The notes beneath the pieces were generated by a model that saw only the letters and a list, made by a program, of their open reading frames with translations, was not told the origin of the DNA and did no database searches. From contig CM026556.1 of assembly GCA_015143295.1 (NCBI GenBank), forward strand, positions 15,500,547 to 15,564,546: DNA of 64,000 nucleotides, in the 5' to 3' direction. This DNA comes from Tetracentron sinense (taxonomy: Eukaryota; Streptophyta; Magnoliopsida; Trochodendrales; Trochodendraceae). Shown here in pieces: positions 9,588-21,026 of the stretch (positions are counted from its first letter, which is position 1; every line of letters begins with the position of its first letter). The translations under genes and the position numbers were made by a program.

Positions 9588-9934
9588 TGTGGTGAAATTA
9601 TAATCTAATGAACGAAATAGAAACACACAAGAACACACAGATATATGTGATTTGCCTGTTTAGGGCTACATCCATGAAGAGATCACCTTCTTCACTAAGA
9701 TCAAAGTAAAGAGAATACAATAGTTCCTCAACCTCTCAAACAATCTCCCTCTCAAAGAAAAGTTTGGCTTAACATGTTACAAAACCCTAAAAATAAAGAA
9801 CCCTTTGTATAAGGGAATTCTTGGAAAATTAATCCGGCTCTCCGATCGATCTGGCCTAGAGTGGTTGATCGATCGCATCCACCACCGATCGATTGGACCA
9901 TTCTGATTTGCATAATTTAATACAAATTCTAACA
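9588..9934 (-). repeat. 3' LTR of the level-0 TNT1-like copia
   Basis: On the minus strand a polypurine tract AAGGTGGAGAG (9935-9946) precedes TGTTAGAATTTG starting at 9934. The 3' end is placed at ...CACCACA (9588) but is uncertain because the partner LTR is not in the window. GATCGATC palindromes lie at 9840-9900, shortly upstream of a TATA-like CTTATACAAAG (about 9810). It reads toward the PIN2 gene about 370 bp away. Confidence 0.6.
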
Positions 9935-10037
9935 CTCTCCACCTTGACTTCAATTCTGCTCTGTATTGAGTGAAGGATAACTGTATCTCCAAAGATGCTT
10001 TCACACCGCTCCTCAAGGGTGTGGCCTTCAATCGATC

Positions 10038-10691
10038 TCATCGAATGTTAACCAAGTCCAAACAATGTTTAAACTTAATAATGATAACCGGTTTTGTCAC
10101 CATATCTGAAGGGTTCTCACTTGTGTGAATTTTCTCCAACAAAATCTCATTCTCAGATATCGTGTCTCTTATGAAGTGGAAGTGCACATTAATGTGCTTT
10201 GTTATTGAATGGTAAACCTGATTCTTCGTCAAGTGTATGACATTTTGACTATCACAGTAAAGAATCATCTTCTCCTACTTTACTCCTAGTTCACCAACCA
10301 AACTTCTCAACCAAATAGCCTCCTTGGTTGCTTCTAAAGCTGCCATGTATTCAACCTCGATTGTTAACAATGTTGTAGTAGGCTGCAACATGGATCTCCA
10401 ACAAATTGGTCTTTAATCCAGTGTAAACAAGTACCCTATAGTAGACCTCCTCTTGTCTAAGTCCCTAGTATAATCGGAATCGACATACCCAACTACCTCA
10501 TATTTAAAATTCTTGTCAAACAAGATTCCGACATTAATAGTACCCTTCAAGTACCTCATAATCCACTTCACTGCCTGTTAGTGCTCATTTCCAAGATTCG
10601 CCCTATACCTACTAACAACAACATCAAGTTGCCCACGACACTTGCATATGAAATTCTGTCATCTATTCCTTCTCTTCATCTGTCACTGGAC
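10038..10691 (-). pseudogene. pol: Level-0 copia: end of RT and RNase H
   Basis: The minus strand encodes, with a few stops and frameshifts, AVKWIMRYLKGTINVGILFD, VGYVDSDYTRDLDKRRSTIG, EVEYMAALEATKEAIWLR, ILYCDSQNVIHLTKNQVYHS and TKHINVHFHFIRDTI, the copia RNase H series. At its upstream end (10691) the text continues exactly where the RT fragment at 54232 stops (FRLSS joins LCPVTDEERE). The two pieces are one gene split by the 43.5-kb insertion. Confidence 0.85.
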
Positions 10692-10696
10692 ATAAC

Positions 10697-10814
10697 TGTT
10701 GGACATATATGCCCTCGAAAGCCAATAAGAGACTTTTCTATGTTCACACAACCAACTATAAAGGGTATTTATATTAATTACCGTCTCATATGATGAAGAC
10801 ATAAAGTTCCATAG
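10697..10814 (+). repeat. Level-1 copia 5' LTR, first piece
   Basis: Begins TGTTGGACATATATGCCCTC after the ATAAC duplication and is interrupted at 10814 by the SIRE-like element. It continues at 22724 after the CATAG duplication. Confidence 0.75.
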
Positions 10815-11485
10815 TGTAAAGTCCATGTTTTTGTATTGGCATATTCCGGTGTCAAAACAAGTGAGTCTAGGTGTCTAGGAGTAGTTCTTGTGTCATTGTC
10901 GTCAAGCATCTACGACAAGTAAAGTTGAAGTACGTTGAAGAATCGCTTGATCCACTCGGATGATCATTTCCTTCATAGGATGGTAAGTGACCTAGATACC
11001 ATGTGACCATAGGTGGGATTTGACCCAGAATAATCCTAACATGATGTCTTAGGTGGTAAAAGTGTCCTAGTCTAATCATACGGACACTAGGTGATGAGAT
11101 AAGTAATGCAAAACAAGTTAACAATGCTGAAATATTTTCAAAAAACCTAGGTTGCTTGTTTTGTGCATATCTCCCAAACCGTAGATTAGATTTTGCTCTA
11201 TAATATCCAAATCGACCTTATCGAAAATAGCTACAACTTTCATGAAGGGACCGAGATCTGAAAACGAAGTTTTAAACTGTAGGTGATGAGATAAACAGTG
11301 CAAAACTTGTTTTAAAATCTGAATTTTTTTCAAAAAACCAAGGTTTTTTGTTTTGGGCATATCTCACAAACCATAGCTCAGATTTTACTCTATAATATGT
11401 CAAATAGACCGTGTCAAAAATAGCTACAACTTTTGTGAAGAGACTGAGAGCTGAAAACGAAGTTTTAAAAATGTTTTTAGCCTCA

Positions 11486-11664
11486 GGGTCGACCTTGGGC
11501 GTTTTGGGTCGATCCTGAATAGGCAAAAATATGTATGCCAGTTTTTTCCAGCAAGTTGTTTTTCTAGGGTCGACCCAAAGGGACATTTTGGTCGACCGAA
11601 GAGGTATTTTTGGTCGACCGATGGATGCCCATGGGTCGACTGATGAATCCCCATGGGTCGACCC
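11486..11664 (+). repeat. GGTCGACC palindrome array upstream of TATA
   Basis: Perfect or near-perfect GGGTCGACCC or GGTCGACC cores occur at 11487, about 11506 (degenerate), 11567, 11590, 11612, 11634 and 11655. They are separated by short spacers and end about 90 bp before the TATA box. The 3' LTR has the same array with one unit fewer (about 21683-21840). Confidence 0.85.
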
Positions 11665-11754
11665 TGATATGTGGGTTTTGCTAAAACGGTTCTTTTACTT
11701 CCTTCTTTGGTTTTTAACTATTTTAGCAACTTCTAAGCATGGTTTTCACTTCCC

Positions 11755-11765
11755 TATTTATATAG
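11755..11765 (+). promoter_or_regulatory. TATA box of the SIRE-like LTR
   Basis: TATTTATATAG, followed about 30 bases later by 'cacaactgagggagtg'. The same box is present in the 3' LTR. Confidence 0.6.
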
Positions 11766-12545
11766 AACCCTTCCACTTCGTGGAGCACAACTGAGGGAGT
11801 GTGTGGAGAGGATTTTTAAGTGTCTCCAGAGGTTATTAAGCCCATGGAATATATTTTTCTCCTCCCCTTTTGTCAGTGCATAAAACCTAGAGTTTGCAAG
11901 CCCAAAGTTCTAATTTAGCTTGTTTGGACTTGTCCTTTGAAGGAGTCCATCTAGGTATTGATTTATATAAAACCATCAACCCGTTCTGGATAGAACACCT
12001 TGGCCGGAGTATTCCGGAGCCTTTCCAAAGGAGATCGATCCGAGAAGGACCGTGGTAGAGTGATTTGGTCGGTGGAATCCGAAGCCGTCATTGACGGAGA
12101 TCGATCGGAAGATCGTGGACTCTTTTAGAGATGCAAAGAGAAGTACAAGCGGCTGTGGTTGATCACGGGACTTGAGAGTACGTGATCACTTTTCGATGCG
12201 TGGAGGACTAAGAACTGAAGGATCGTGGTGTCGAGTCCGAAGGAGTCAAGTTCGAGTCTTGTAAGTTCTTGTTTACTTTGTCTTAGTGGATTCTCAAGGC
12301 TGGACTAGGTCCCGTGGTTTTTCCCGGAAGGGTTTCCACGTAAAAATCCTTGTGTTGTGGTTTGTGTGTTTCTCTATATTTCCGCACTTGATTATCATCT
12401 TCCCTTGAGTTAAATAACTTAATTTAAAATCATTCAAAAGGGTAGACATACTATTAGGGAAACCTAACCAACCCCTTGACTTTGTGAGATTCTCAACTCA
12501 AACATCGGATTTGAGGTTCACCGAATGTATTTAAGATTTTTCAAT

Positions 12546-12557
12546 TGGTATCTGAGC
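12546..12557 (+). promoter_or_regulatory. Primer binding site (initiator Met-tRNA, one mismatch)
   Basis: TGGTATCTGAGC two bases after the LTR matches TGGTATCAGAGC at 11 of 12 positions. Confidence 0.8.
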
Positions 12558-13337
12558 GGGTTCACTAACATTTTAGTGTGATCTTGTCTCATATTTTTCG
12601 GTGAATATGAATCTCCAAAGAGAGGGAGGATCCATCTCTTGTCCCCCATTATTTGATGGGAATAATTATACTTATTGGAAAGCTCGAATGAGAGCGTTTC
12701 TAAAATCATTAGATGAGAGAGTATGGCTCTCCATTGAACAAGGTTGGACCCATCCAACAAAGACCATAAATGAACAGACCATCCCTAAACCTTCTTCTAA
12801 ATGGACCAATGCTGAACTTGAGAGTTGTAGATGGAACAGTAAGTGTAGAGACCCGAATCTTTTTCATGTTTTTAGTGCATTGCATTAGGGGTATTATAGT
12901 CCTTATGATGTTTTGATGTTTATTGTATTATATATTTATTTGGTGTGGTGTAAACTAGGCTAAATCAACTTGTAACGGATGGATGTCATGACACATCCTA
13001 AACTTTAGGAAGCTCTAGTTTTGGCACCGTTCACGGGAATTGAGTGATTCTTGAACCATTAGAAAGGTGTTGGAACCCTCTTCGAGGTTCATGTTTAGTG
13101 TTTTTCCTCATTTTGAGTTTAAGTCAAGTCAATAGTGAGTTTTGTCTAATGGAATTACAGATCAATCAACTTTGGGGATATTTTAGTCTATAAATTAAGT
13201 GGAAATTAGAAATTCTAAAACACCAGAAATGTTCATTTTCAAGAGACGAATCCAACGCAAGTTGAATCGTCAAAATCCGATGAACGAGTAAAAAGTTATG
13301 GCCAAAACAGTAAAGCGGGTCAAAAATCTATAGGCAA

Positions 13338-13523
13338 CCGATCGCTCGGTCATAAGTAGCGATCGATCGGTCCAAAACCGATCGATCGGTATCTATCGAC
13401 TAGTCCAAAATTTTGTATGGAGAAATTTTCCAGAGAGTGTGTTTTTGACCGATCGCCTGGTCATAAACACCGATCGATCGGCAGGCAACCGATCGCTCGG
13501 TCATAACCACCGATCGCTCGGTC
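13338..13523 (+). repeat. CCGATCGATCGG palindrome array in LTR copy F
   Basis: Seven units of the type ACCGATCGCTCGGT or ACCGATCGATCGGT occur near 13338, 13360, 13378, 13448, 13471, 13488 and 13509, about 60 bp upstream of the TATA box. The same array in the same order is present in copies E (18484-18668) and C (34052-34240). Confidence 0.88.
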
Positions 13524-13584
13524 CTTCGTGTTTTTGCAGAAATTTAGTAAGGGCTTTTTGGTCTTTTGTTCTCAGACCTTGGGG

Positions 13585-13593
13585 CTATAAATA
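13585..13593 (+). promoter_or_regulatory. TATA box of LTR copy F
   Basis: CTATAAATA followed by GGGGG, the clearest core promoter in this LTR family. Confidence 0.65.
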
Positions 13594-14474
13594 GGGGGTC
13601 CTACTCGAAATATTAAAATACTCCACCTAGTTCTAACCTAATTTGGCAAAAAGGGGGAGAAACCTTAGGGTTTTGAGAGAGGGTTTTCTTGGAAAAGGAG
13701 GAGATTGATAGGAGATTGCAAGAAAAGTTTGGGAAGCTTCTCCAAATCGTCTCGGGAGCGTTTTGAATCCAAGGGAAGGATTCCTAAGGTCGATATACTA
13801 TCCTAATCAGCTTTATTTTAAGGTTTTGTGAATGTTAAGATGCCAGGAATGGTAGAAATAGATGTTTGATGCATTTTCCCTAATTTTCTAAGAAGCAAGC
13901 TAATTATGGATGGATATGTGGATTGGAAATGTGGATAGAATGTATGGAGGATGGGAAATGTATGGAGGATGGGATTAATTTGTGGATGTGGATGAATATA
14001 TGGATTGTATGGATGAAATTATGATTTGATGAATGCATGAAAAGTAGAGAAACAATTGATTCATATTATGTGTACTCAAGGTGTTTGTGAAAATGTCTGT
14101 GAGAATAAATGCTATGATACCTTTATGAAATGGTGGTAAATGGATTATAAATGATGTTAAGAATTATGATAAGAAATATATATGTGATTGTTTGTTAAGT
14201 ATACTTAATTACTTGCATGGGAATTAATAGTCGGGAAGGTAAGAACTTAGAGGAACATCTCTCAAACCGGGAATTCTCTAACTATTTGGTATGAGACATA
14301 TAGTGGAGTTTCCATGGTGGGAGATCGGAACCTAAGCAATTACCAACTCGAATATTAATTTCGACACTTAAGCACACAAGCACGTGTATGCGAAGATAAG
14401 AGTCTCACAAGTCACACATGTGGACTACAAGCATGAACATGGCATATGTATGACATTCTGAATAAGCATAGGCA

Positions 14475-14640
14475 TGACATGGTCCGTATCCTCCAAGAAC
14501 GGCATGTCAACCTAATTTCTAAGGCATGGTCCGTATCCGCCAAGAACGGCATGTCTCATTACTGTGTGATCTGAATAAGTGCATAAGGCATGGTCCGTAT
14601 CTGCCAAGAACGGCATGTCTCATCCTTGTATGATCTGAAT
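14475..14640 (+). repeat. Tandem hairpin repeat in LTR copy F
   Basis: Three units contain GGCATGGTCCGTATC and AAGAACGGCATGTC (14475, about 14523 and about 14588). The arms GACATG..CCGT and ACGG.ATGTC pair with a two-base bulge. This is cassette site 1 of the LTR family. Confidence 0.7.
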
Positions 14641-17270
14641 AAGTGCATAAGCATAAGCATAAGCATCTCACAAGCGCGTGGTCTCGTAAGCATAAGTACC
14701 TCATAAGTGTATGGTTTTCTAAGTCTAAGATTCTCACAAGTACACGAGTCAAGGTGATGATATGATGTATATGCTCACACGTTCTTCCGCACTCTGATTA
14801 TGTTATTATGCTATTGGATATGTTTCTGACTAAGTGCAGGTATATTATTATTGTTGATTGGATTTTATATACACTGAGTACCTTTGTACTCAGCCGAATT
14901 TTGTCTTGGCAGGTATAGAGCAGGAGTACATGGCGGAGCCGTGGGTTGAGGAGACTTACCTCGAGGAAGGAGGTGAAGGTGAGCCTTCTGAGGAGGGAGC
15001 CGGAGACTTGGGCAGCTACACCTCTTAGTTTACATTTCTTTTGATTGAGAGAGTTGTATTAGACTTGAGTAGATGTTGCTTAGTAGACTTTTATAGTTGT
15101 GTATCAGACTCTTTGGATTTAGTCGTTGTAATTGTTGACTATAGACTCGTGTTATTTAGTTAGTTTGGGTTATATATATCGGAAATTTTATTATCCTCAT
15201 TTTTGGAGACTCGTGTAGTAGCCTTGTATGCATGGTTTTAAGCAGGTTTAAGTAATGTGGCGATTCCAAAGTCCTATTTTAGCCTTGTGGGATTTTGGGG
15301 TCGTTATAGTAAGGGTCTAAATGCAATCTTCGCTACTGTCACACTCGAAGAATTTCGACGTATTTCTACATGTGACACTTCGAAGGAGGCATTGGACATT
15401 CTTCAAATCACCCATGAAGGGACTACAACTGTCAAGATCTCCGAACTTCAATTATTGACCTTTAAGTTTGAAAAGCTGATGATGGATGAGAATGAAACTT
15501 TTGATAGTTTTTATGCTAATCTGAGTGACATTGTCAATTCTAGTTTCAATCTAGGGGAAAGAATTCCAGAGTCCAAAATTGTTAGGAAAATTTTGAGATC
15601 TCTACTTGAGAGATTTCGATCGAAGGTTACCGCCATCGAGGAGAGCAAAAATGTTAATGCTCTCAAACTTGAAGAGTTGGTTGGTTCACTACAAACCTAT
15701 GAGTTAAATCTGAACCCATCTAAGAAACCAAAATCTATTGCCTTGAAATTTGTCAAGGATTCCATAGATGGTTCAGATAGTGACTCTAAGGATGAAGAAG
15801 AAGAGTTGGCTTTATTTGTAAAGAAATTTAGAAAATTTTTGAAACTTAATAAGAGATTTAATCCGGAAGGATAAAAATCCCTTGAAAAGCCCAAGTCCAA
15901 GTACTTTAAAAACAAGAAACATTTTAAAAGTGTGGACAAGAAATCCCAAGGTATTCAATGCTATGAATGCCAAGGCTATGGCCATATTGCCACTGAGTGC
16001 TCTAATAAGAAAAGATTTAAGGGCAAGGCAAGGGATGACAGTGAATCTGAATCTGAGGAATCAGATAGTTCTTCCTGTGAGGAGACTAGGGGTTATGTAG
16101 GCTTCACTGCATCCTTATTTGGGATTGAGAAATCTTCTTCAAATGCTGTGAGTAACCAACAATGTAGTGATGGTGAGGAGGATGAAGAGAGTCAGAATGA
16201 CTCAGATTCTGAGGGAGAGCTTGAGGCAATCTATGATGAACTATTTCAGGAATGCCTAAAGCTGAAAAAGGTTCAATTTTGCATGTCCAAAAAGTTCAAA
16301 TCTATAGAAATGGAAAAAGATGCCTTAGACCAAGTGGCTTCAGGGTTGAGAGTTCTTGTGTCACAGCTTGAGGAGAAGGCTTCCCTCCTTGCCAAGACTC
16401 AGCTACTTGAATCTGATTTACATGATTGTCTTGATGAAAAGGCAAGTCTTGAAATCAAGTTGGCTAATCTTGAGCAAAATCAGAGGTGTGGAGATGAGAA
16501 GAGAACTCCATTCACCTCGAACACTGAGCCTGGTGCTAAAAGGCACCCTCCTGCTAAAGGGAAAGACCCTTCTACTCAGAAATTCATTCCTACATGTCAT
16601 AAATGTGGTGTCACGCCCCAAAATACCCCCTAGGAGTTTAGGGATACTTTAGGTGGACTATACAAACCTGCCAAACCATCCTGTGACGAACAAGATAAAT
16701 AAGGTACTAAACAATGATAATCAGAGCGCGGAATCTAAACATAATTTGCGGAAGCGAAAACTAAAATTTTCTTTTCTTTATAATGATCCAAAATGTAGTA
16801 TTCCAAGTTAACATAAATACAAAACACGTCTAAGTCTAAGGTGGACAGGCCCACCTAACAAAATACAAAAGACAAAATACAACTCTGTCTCGCTCAATAG
16901 CTATCCCCGTGGGGCCAGTGGTCTAAGTCTCTCGCCTCCGCCTGAGGCTCGACTACTAGATCCTCATAAGGTTCCTCCTCGCCATAGTCCTCCTCTATCC
17001 AAGGACCCGGATCACAAATGTCGAGAGGGACTCGAGTACCTGCCGACATAAAAGTACGGCTGAGCATGGAATACTCAGCGAGTACAAGCCCCTAACTAAC
17101 AATGGTAATAACGAACAACATCATATACAAGTAATGGGAGGAGTATAGTTCATAATCATTTCTAGCAACCTCATACATAAACATTTTATCAAGTCATAAT
17201 TATTATGCAACTAAAACATGTCTATGCATCATACAATTCCTCTTTGAGTTGTCCTTTTAATATTTCTTAT

Positions 17271-17665
17271 GAGCCAGAGGTTAGCACCCGCATATCCCTG
17301 GGCTACCAACCTCCTTGACAGTACAATACCTTTCTTATGAGTCAGGGGTTAGCACCCGCACATCCCTGGGCTACCAACCCCCTTGACAGTACAATACCTT
17401 TCTTATGAGCCAGAGGTTAGCACCCTTAACCGGGGCTACCAACCTCCTTGACAATACCATTTCCTTTCTTATGAGCCAGAGGTTAGCACCCTTAACCGGG
17501 GCTACCAACCTCCTTGACAGTGCAACATTTCCGAGTCCTTTCTTATGAGCCAGGGGTTAGTACCCGCATGATCCCTGGGCTACCAACCCCCTTGACAATA
17601 CAATACGTTTCTTATGAGCCAGAGGTTAGCACCCGCATAATCCTGGGCTACCAACCTCCTTGACA
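17271..17665 (-). repeat. 68-bp tandem repeat in LTR copy E
   Basis: Six units start at 17271, 17339, 17407, 17474, 17547 and 17615. Each has GGTTAGCACCC followed by GGGCTACCAACC, an imperfect inverted repeat. This is cassette site 1 of the LTR family, with a sequence unlike that in copies A, B, C, D and F. Confidence 0.85.
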
Positions 17666-18483
17666 ATATCCTCCATCTACATATGTGCTCGTGCATAGCA
17701 ATCGTGAAATTATGATGACATATAGCATTTTAACAATTCCCAACTTACATGAGAATTTAAGAAGCGAAATAAACACATGCATACAACTTACCAAATGGGG
17801 AACATTTATGTGACTCATGCTTTCAAATCTTAGTTTATTCATGCATTCTATCAAACATGTGGTATTCAACCTTTTTACCTTTAGTTATTTCATATTTTCT
17901 CATTCGAACATTTCATCAAACACTTGGGGTGTGTTCATTATGCGTAATATGCCCTTCCACCATTTTTCCCATCATTCAACACATCACAACATGGCATCCA
18001 ATCGCCTCCACTCCTCATCCATTCATACATTCCACCATTTGTTTGTATTATCTTGTTTATGTTTTAGGGATTTAGCATATACCAACACAAGGGAGCAATG
18101 GGGAAGATCCAACACATTTTCTTAGAAAAATCCTAGGTTATTACCAAAGTAACTAGGAAGAGTGTACTAACCTTGAAAAGGGAAAGAAAATCCTTGAGGA
18201 TGATGTAGAAACGCTGCCCTAGCTTGGACGAGGTACTCCACACGAGCTTGAGGTTGGATTTGGAGAATCCAAGCCTTTAGAACGGTTCTAGGGTTCTAAA
18301 ACCCTTGATTCTCTCAAGTGGAAAACCCTAGATGTAAATCCCCCTTCTCTTCTCTTCTTCTCTCTCAAAACCTTCTAAGTGAGGTGAATGAGGGCTCAAA
18401 GGGTCGAGCAAACCCTTATGGGTAAGGGTTTAACACCCAAAAGACGAAAACGCCCTTACTGAAATTTCTGCAAAAACGCGAAG

Positions 18484-18668
18484 ACCGAGCGATCGGTGGT
18501 TATGACCGATCGATCGGTTGCCTACCGAGCGATCGGTGTTATTGACCGATCGATCGGTCAAAAACTCACTCTCTGGAAAATTTCCCCATACAAAATTTCT
18601 GACCGTGCGATAGCTACCGATCGATCGGTTATGGACCGATCGATCGCTGACTGGACCGAGCGATCGGT
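18484..18668 (-). repeat. CCGATCGATCGG palindrome array in LTR copy E
   Basis: Eight GACCGATCGATCGGT-type units alternate in the core between GATCGATC and GAGCGATC. The array lies at the same place as the 26-bp array of copies A and B: the flanks 'gaaatttctgcaaaaacgcg' and 'gactgttttg' followed by 'accatatc' are shared. Confidence 0.88.
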
Positions 18669-19276
18669 GCTCTGTATGTCTGGACTGTTTTGACCATATC
18701 TTTTGACTCGCTCGTCGGATTTCGACGATTCAACTTGCGTTGGATCCGTCTTTCGAAAACGAACATTTCTGACGTTTCGGAATTTCCGATTTCTCCCTTA
18801 TTTATTAATTAGACTACAAAAACGGCCAATTAGCTACAAAGGTGCTATTCATTAAGGATGAAAAAGTCCGGGGTGCTACATGTGGAGTGAAGGGTCATAT
18901 TAAGCCTCGATGTCCTAAACTTCGAAGAATGCCCAATCATGATTTTGAGAACCACAACAACTTTAATGGGAATCTTCAAAGGAGAGTTGAGGTCCTAGTG
19001 GAGAAGTCTAGGAGTTTATGCGAAGATGTGATGAAGATGGCTCACAACTCTAGACAGTGGCATGGTCATGACACTCCTCATGCTAGATATAGAGGAGGTA
19101 ACAAGGAGAACCATAATGTCCGCCATAATTCTAGGACTCAATCCTGGAAAAGGAGGAACAGGAGGAAGAGGCAAAAGGTCATACCTACCTCATCTGAAAC
19201 GGTTAGAGACCAAAGGGTCAATCAAACTGCTAAAACCATTTGGGTGAGAAAGGAAGACCTGAAGGACTTCACTTAG

Positions 19277-21026
19277 CCCATGCCTGTCATAGCCTAGGGT
19301 GTGCTGTTAGTGTTTTATCTTATCCTAGTGCTATGCTATGTGTATACTAGTAGTTTTTCTTTTTACTAGTGTTTATTTGCTTTGGTATGGTTTTCTGTTT
19401 TCTTTATTTTGAAAAATCCAAAAACATTGAAAAACCATAAAATCCAAAAAGATTTTTTTCATATTGCCCTTGTTTGACTTGCATGATCTGCATTCCTTGT
19501 GTGATCTTTATTTCTATACTTGTCGATGGTTGAACATGAGTTTGTTGTTGATTGAGAATATGTCACCTTCATAGTCTCTTGGCTAGGCTGAAAATTAGAC
19601 CGGTTTTATCTTGAGCAGTTAGAGACTTATTCATGTGTGTATGCTTCACAAATTTCACATGCACTCTGACTGATTCTATTGAGAGGTAATAGTGTGACCT
19701 TGGATGACCAATCTAGAATGATCATTTTGTTAGTCATCCCCATTTTGTGTATCCTCTATAGGCTAAAATTGTTGCAATGAAAAGGGCTACCTACTGGGAT
19801 AGTGTGAAAGTCACTATTGGATGCAAACAGTATGAAATGGCTACCTAGGAGGACAGTAGGTATTTATCTGGGTCACTAGAGTGAAAGCTCCTGCTACTAA
19901 TAGCCAGGACTACCTACCCGGATAGTGTGAAAGCCATCATTGCATGAAAAGATATGATCAAATAAAGATCATCAAAAGAAATCTTATAATCTTTGGAGGT
20001 ATTTGACCAAAAATAAAAGAATGATATTGAGTCAAATAAAATGAAAAAATGAACACTAAAATGCAAAAAATCAGCATATCTGGATCTAACTAGGTTTGAA
20101 TTCTATGATGTATATCTCTGGGAGTCCCCTTAGTGGTTAATGTCATACCCTTGGAAAGGGAAAGAAACCTTGATCTAGTATCTTGTCAGACCACCACTAC
20201 ACACAATGCTTTTCACTTTTGAACTGTTCACTAAATGTGTCTAAGTGAATTGACTATGCTTTAGCATTCCATGAGATTTAGTTAGATGGGTATCCTCAGT
20301 CGGACTAACTAATCATGTTTTTCATTGGATTTGTAATTTTAATTTACTACTGCTTGGAATGCTTTTGATGCATGTTTGTGTAGCACATGATATTTTTTGT
20401 AATATTTTTTTGTGTGTGTTTCTTTGTTTTGGCATAGGCCTTTCTAGCATAGGTGTCATATTTTTGGTGGTATCCTTGAACTTAGGGGGAGAAGATCAGG
20501 GTGAGTTGTTGAGAGGGAGTTCTGTGCTTGAGTTGTTGAGGGGGAGTTTGTGCGTTATATTTCTATCTCGTTCCCCGGGTTTTAGTCCCTCATTGTCTGT
20601 TTTGATTGGTTGTACTATGGTTGCCTTGATCTTTCACTTTTGTTAAATTGGTATATTTTTTGGAATATTGGCTTCCTGCCTTCCTTTGGCAATTATGCCA
20701 AAAAGGGGGTAAAATATAATGTTAGGGTAGTATTTCCCAAGTTCAGTACATTCCTTGCTTCACCTGTGATTACTTATTTTCATATTTCACACATGCTTCA
20801 CTGGGTATTTTGTTTTTGAGCATTTGCAGGTGCAAGGTTGCAACAGACTGATTTTTCTTGGCAAGAGCTTAAGTGTCTTAAATTAAGATGATTCGTCAAC
20901 TGATGTCATGTAAGAGTGTTGGAGTCATGTAATGTCCTAATTCACCGTTTTGATGTGTTTGGGTGAGTTTGTGTCAAGTCATGTACTTCAGTTTGGTTTT
21001 GCCACGGAATTACCAAATGGGGAGAT
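19277..21026 (+). other. Non-coding 3' region of the SIRE-like element
   Basis: Where SIRE elements have protease to RNase H there is only non-coding DNA. It has the SIRE-type G-rich runs GGGGGAGAAG (20485) and GAGGGGGAG (about 20538), and a hairpin TTTGGCA-ATTA-TGCCAAA at 20685-20702. A polypurine tract AAATGGGGAGAT ends at 21026. No ORF shows a known domain. Confidence 0.7.

Larger units (their letters stand above)
10815..12543 (+). repeat. 5' LTR of the SIRE-like element
   Basis: 1729 bp, TGTAAAGTCC...ATTTTTCA. It contains seven GGTCGACC-type palindromes between 11486 and 11664 and a TATA box, TATTTATATAG, at 11755-11765. It is 37 bp longer than the 3' LTR, partly because of one extra palindrome unit. 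Confidence 0.92.
12844..15308 (+). mobile_element. Solo LTR of the chromovirus family (copy F)
   Basis: 2465 bp, from TGTAGAGACCCG to GGGGTCGTTATA (the terminal CA is mutated). TSD GTAAG lies at 12839-12843 and 15309-15313. It carries a GATCGATCGG palindrome array (13338-13523), TATA box CTATAAATA (13585-13593), a hairpin-bearing tandem repeat (14475-14640) and a conserved hairpin at 14874-14893. No internal coding sequence, so it is the product of LTR-LTR recombination. Confidence 0.92.
16609..18880 (-). mobile_element. Solo LTR of the chromovirus family (copy E)
   Basis: 2272 bp, starting TGTCACGCCCC on the plus strand and ending GGGGTGCTACA. TSD TGTGG lies at 16604-16608 and 18881-18885. 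By comparison with copy F it is oriented on the minus strand. It carries the GATCGATCGG array at 18484-18668, a six-unit 68-bp tandem repeat at 17271-17665 and the conserved hairpin at 17059-17079. It interrupts the second zinc knuckle of the SIRE-like gag. Confidence 0.93.
12607..19276 (+). pseudogene. gag: SIRE-like gag, split by two solo LTRs, one in-frame stop
   Basis: Coding pieces are 12607-12843, 15314-16608 and 18886-19276. Taking out both LTRs and one copy of each target duplication leaves one frame of 641 codons including the terminator, broken only by TAA at 15872-15874. Piece 1 is the DUF4219-type start (PPLFDGNNYTYWKARMRAFL). Piece 2 has the UBN2 capsid region (TSKEALDILQITHEG), the first CCHC knuckle CYECQGYGHIATEC, an acidic stretch and a coiled-coil-like region. 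The second LTR cuts the second knuckle, CHKCGVKGHIKPRC. Piece 3 is basic and ends near IWVRKEDLKDFT, where SIRE elements normally run on into protease; here it stops. Gag would package RNA, so the element would need pol from a relative. Confidence 0.88.

Noticed and set aside
17817..18125. 102-codon plus-strand ORF in LTR copy E
   Set aside because: Low-complexity His/Ser/Phe-rich translation of LTR sequence; it does not match any known domain.
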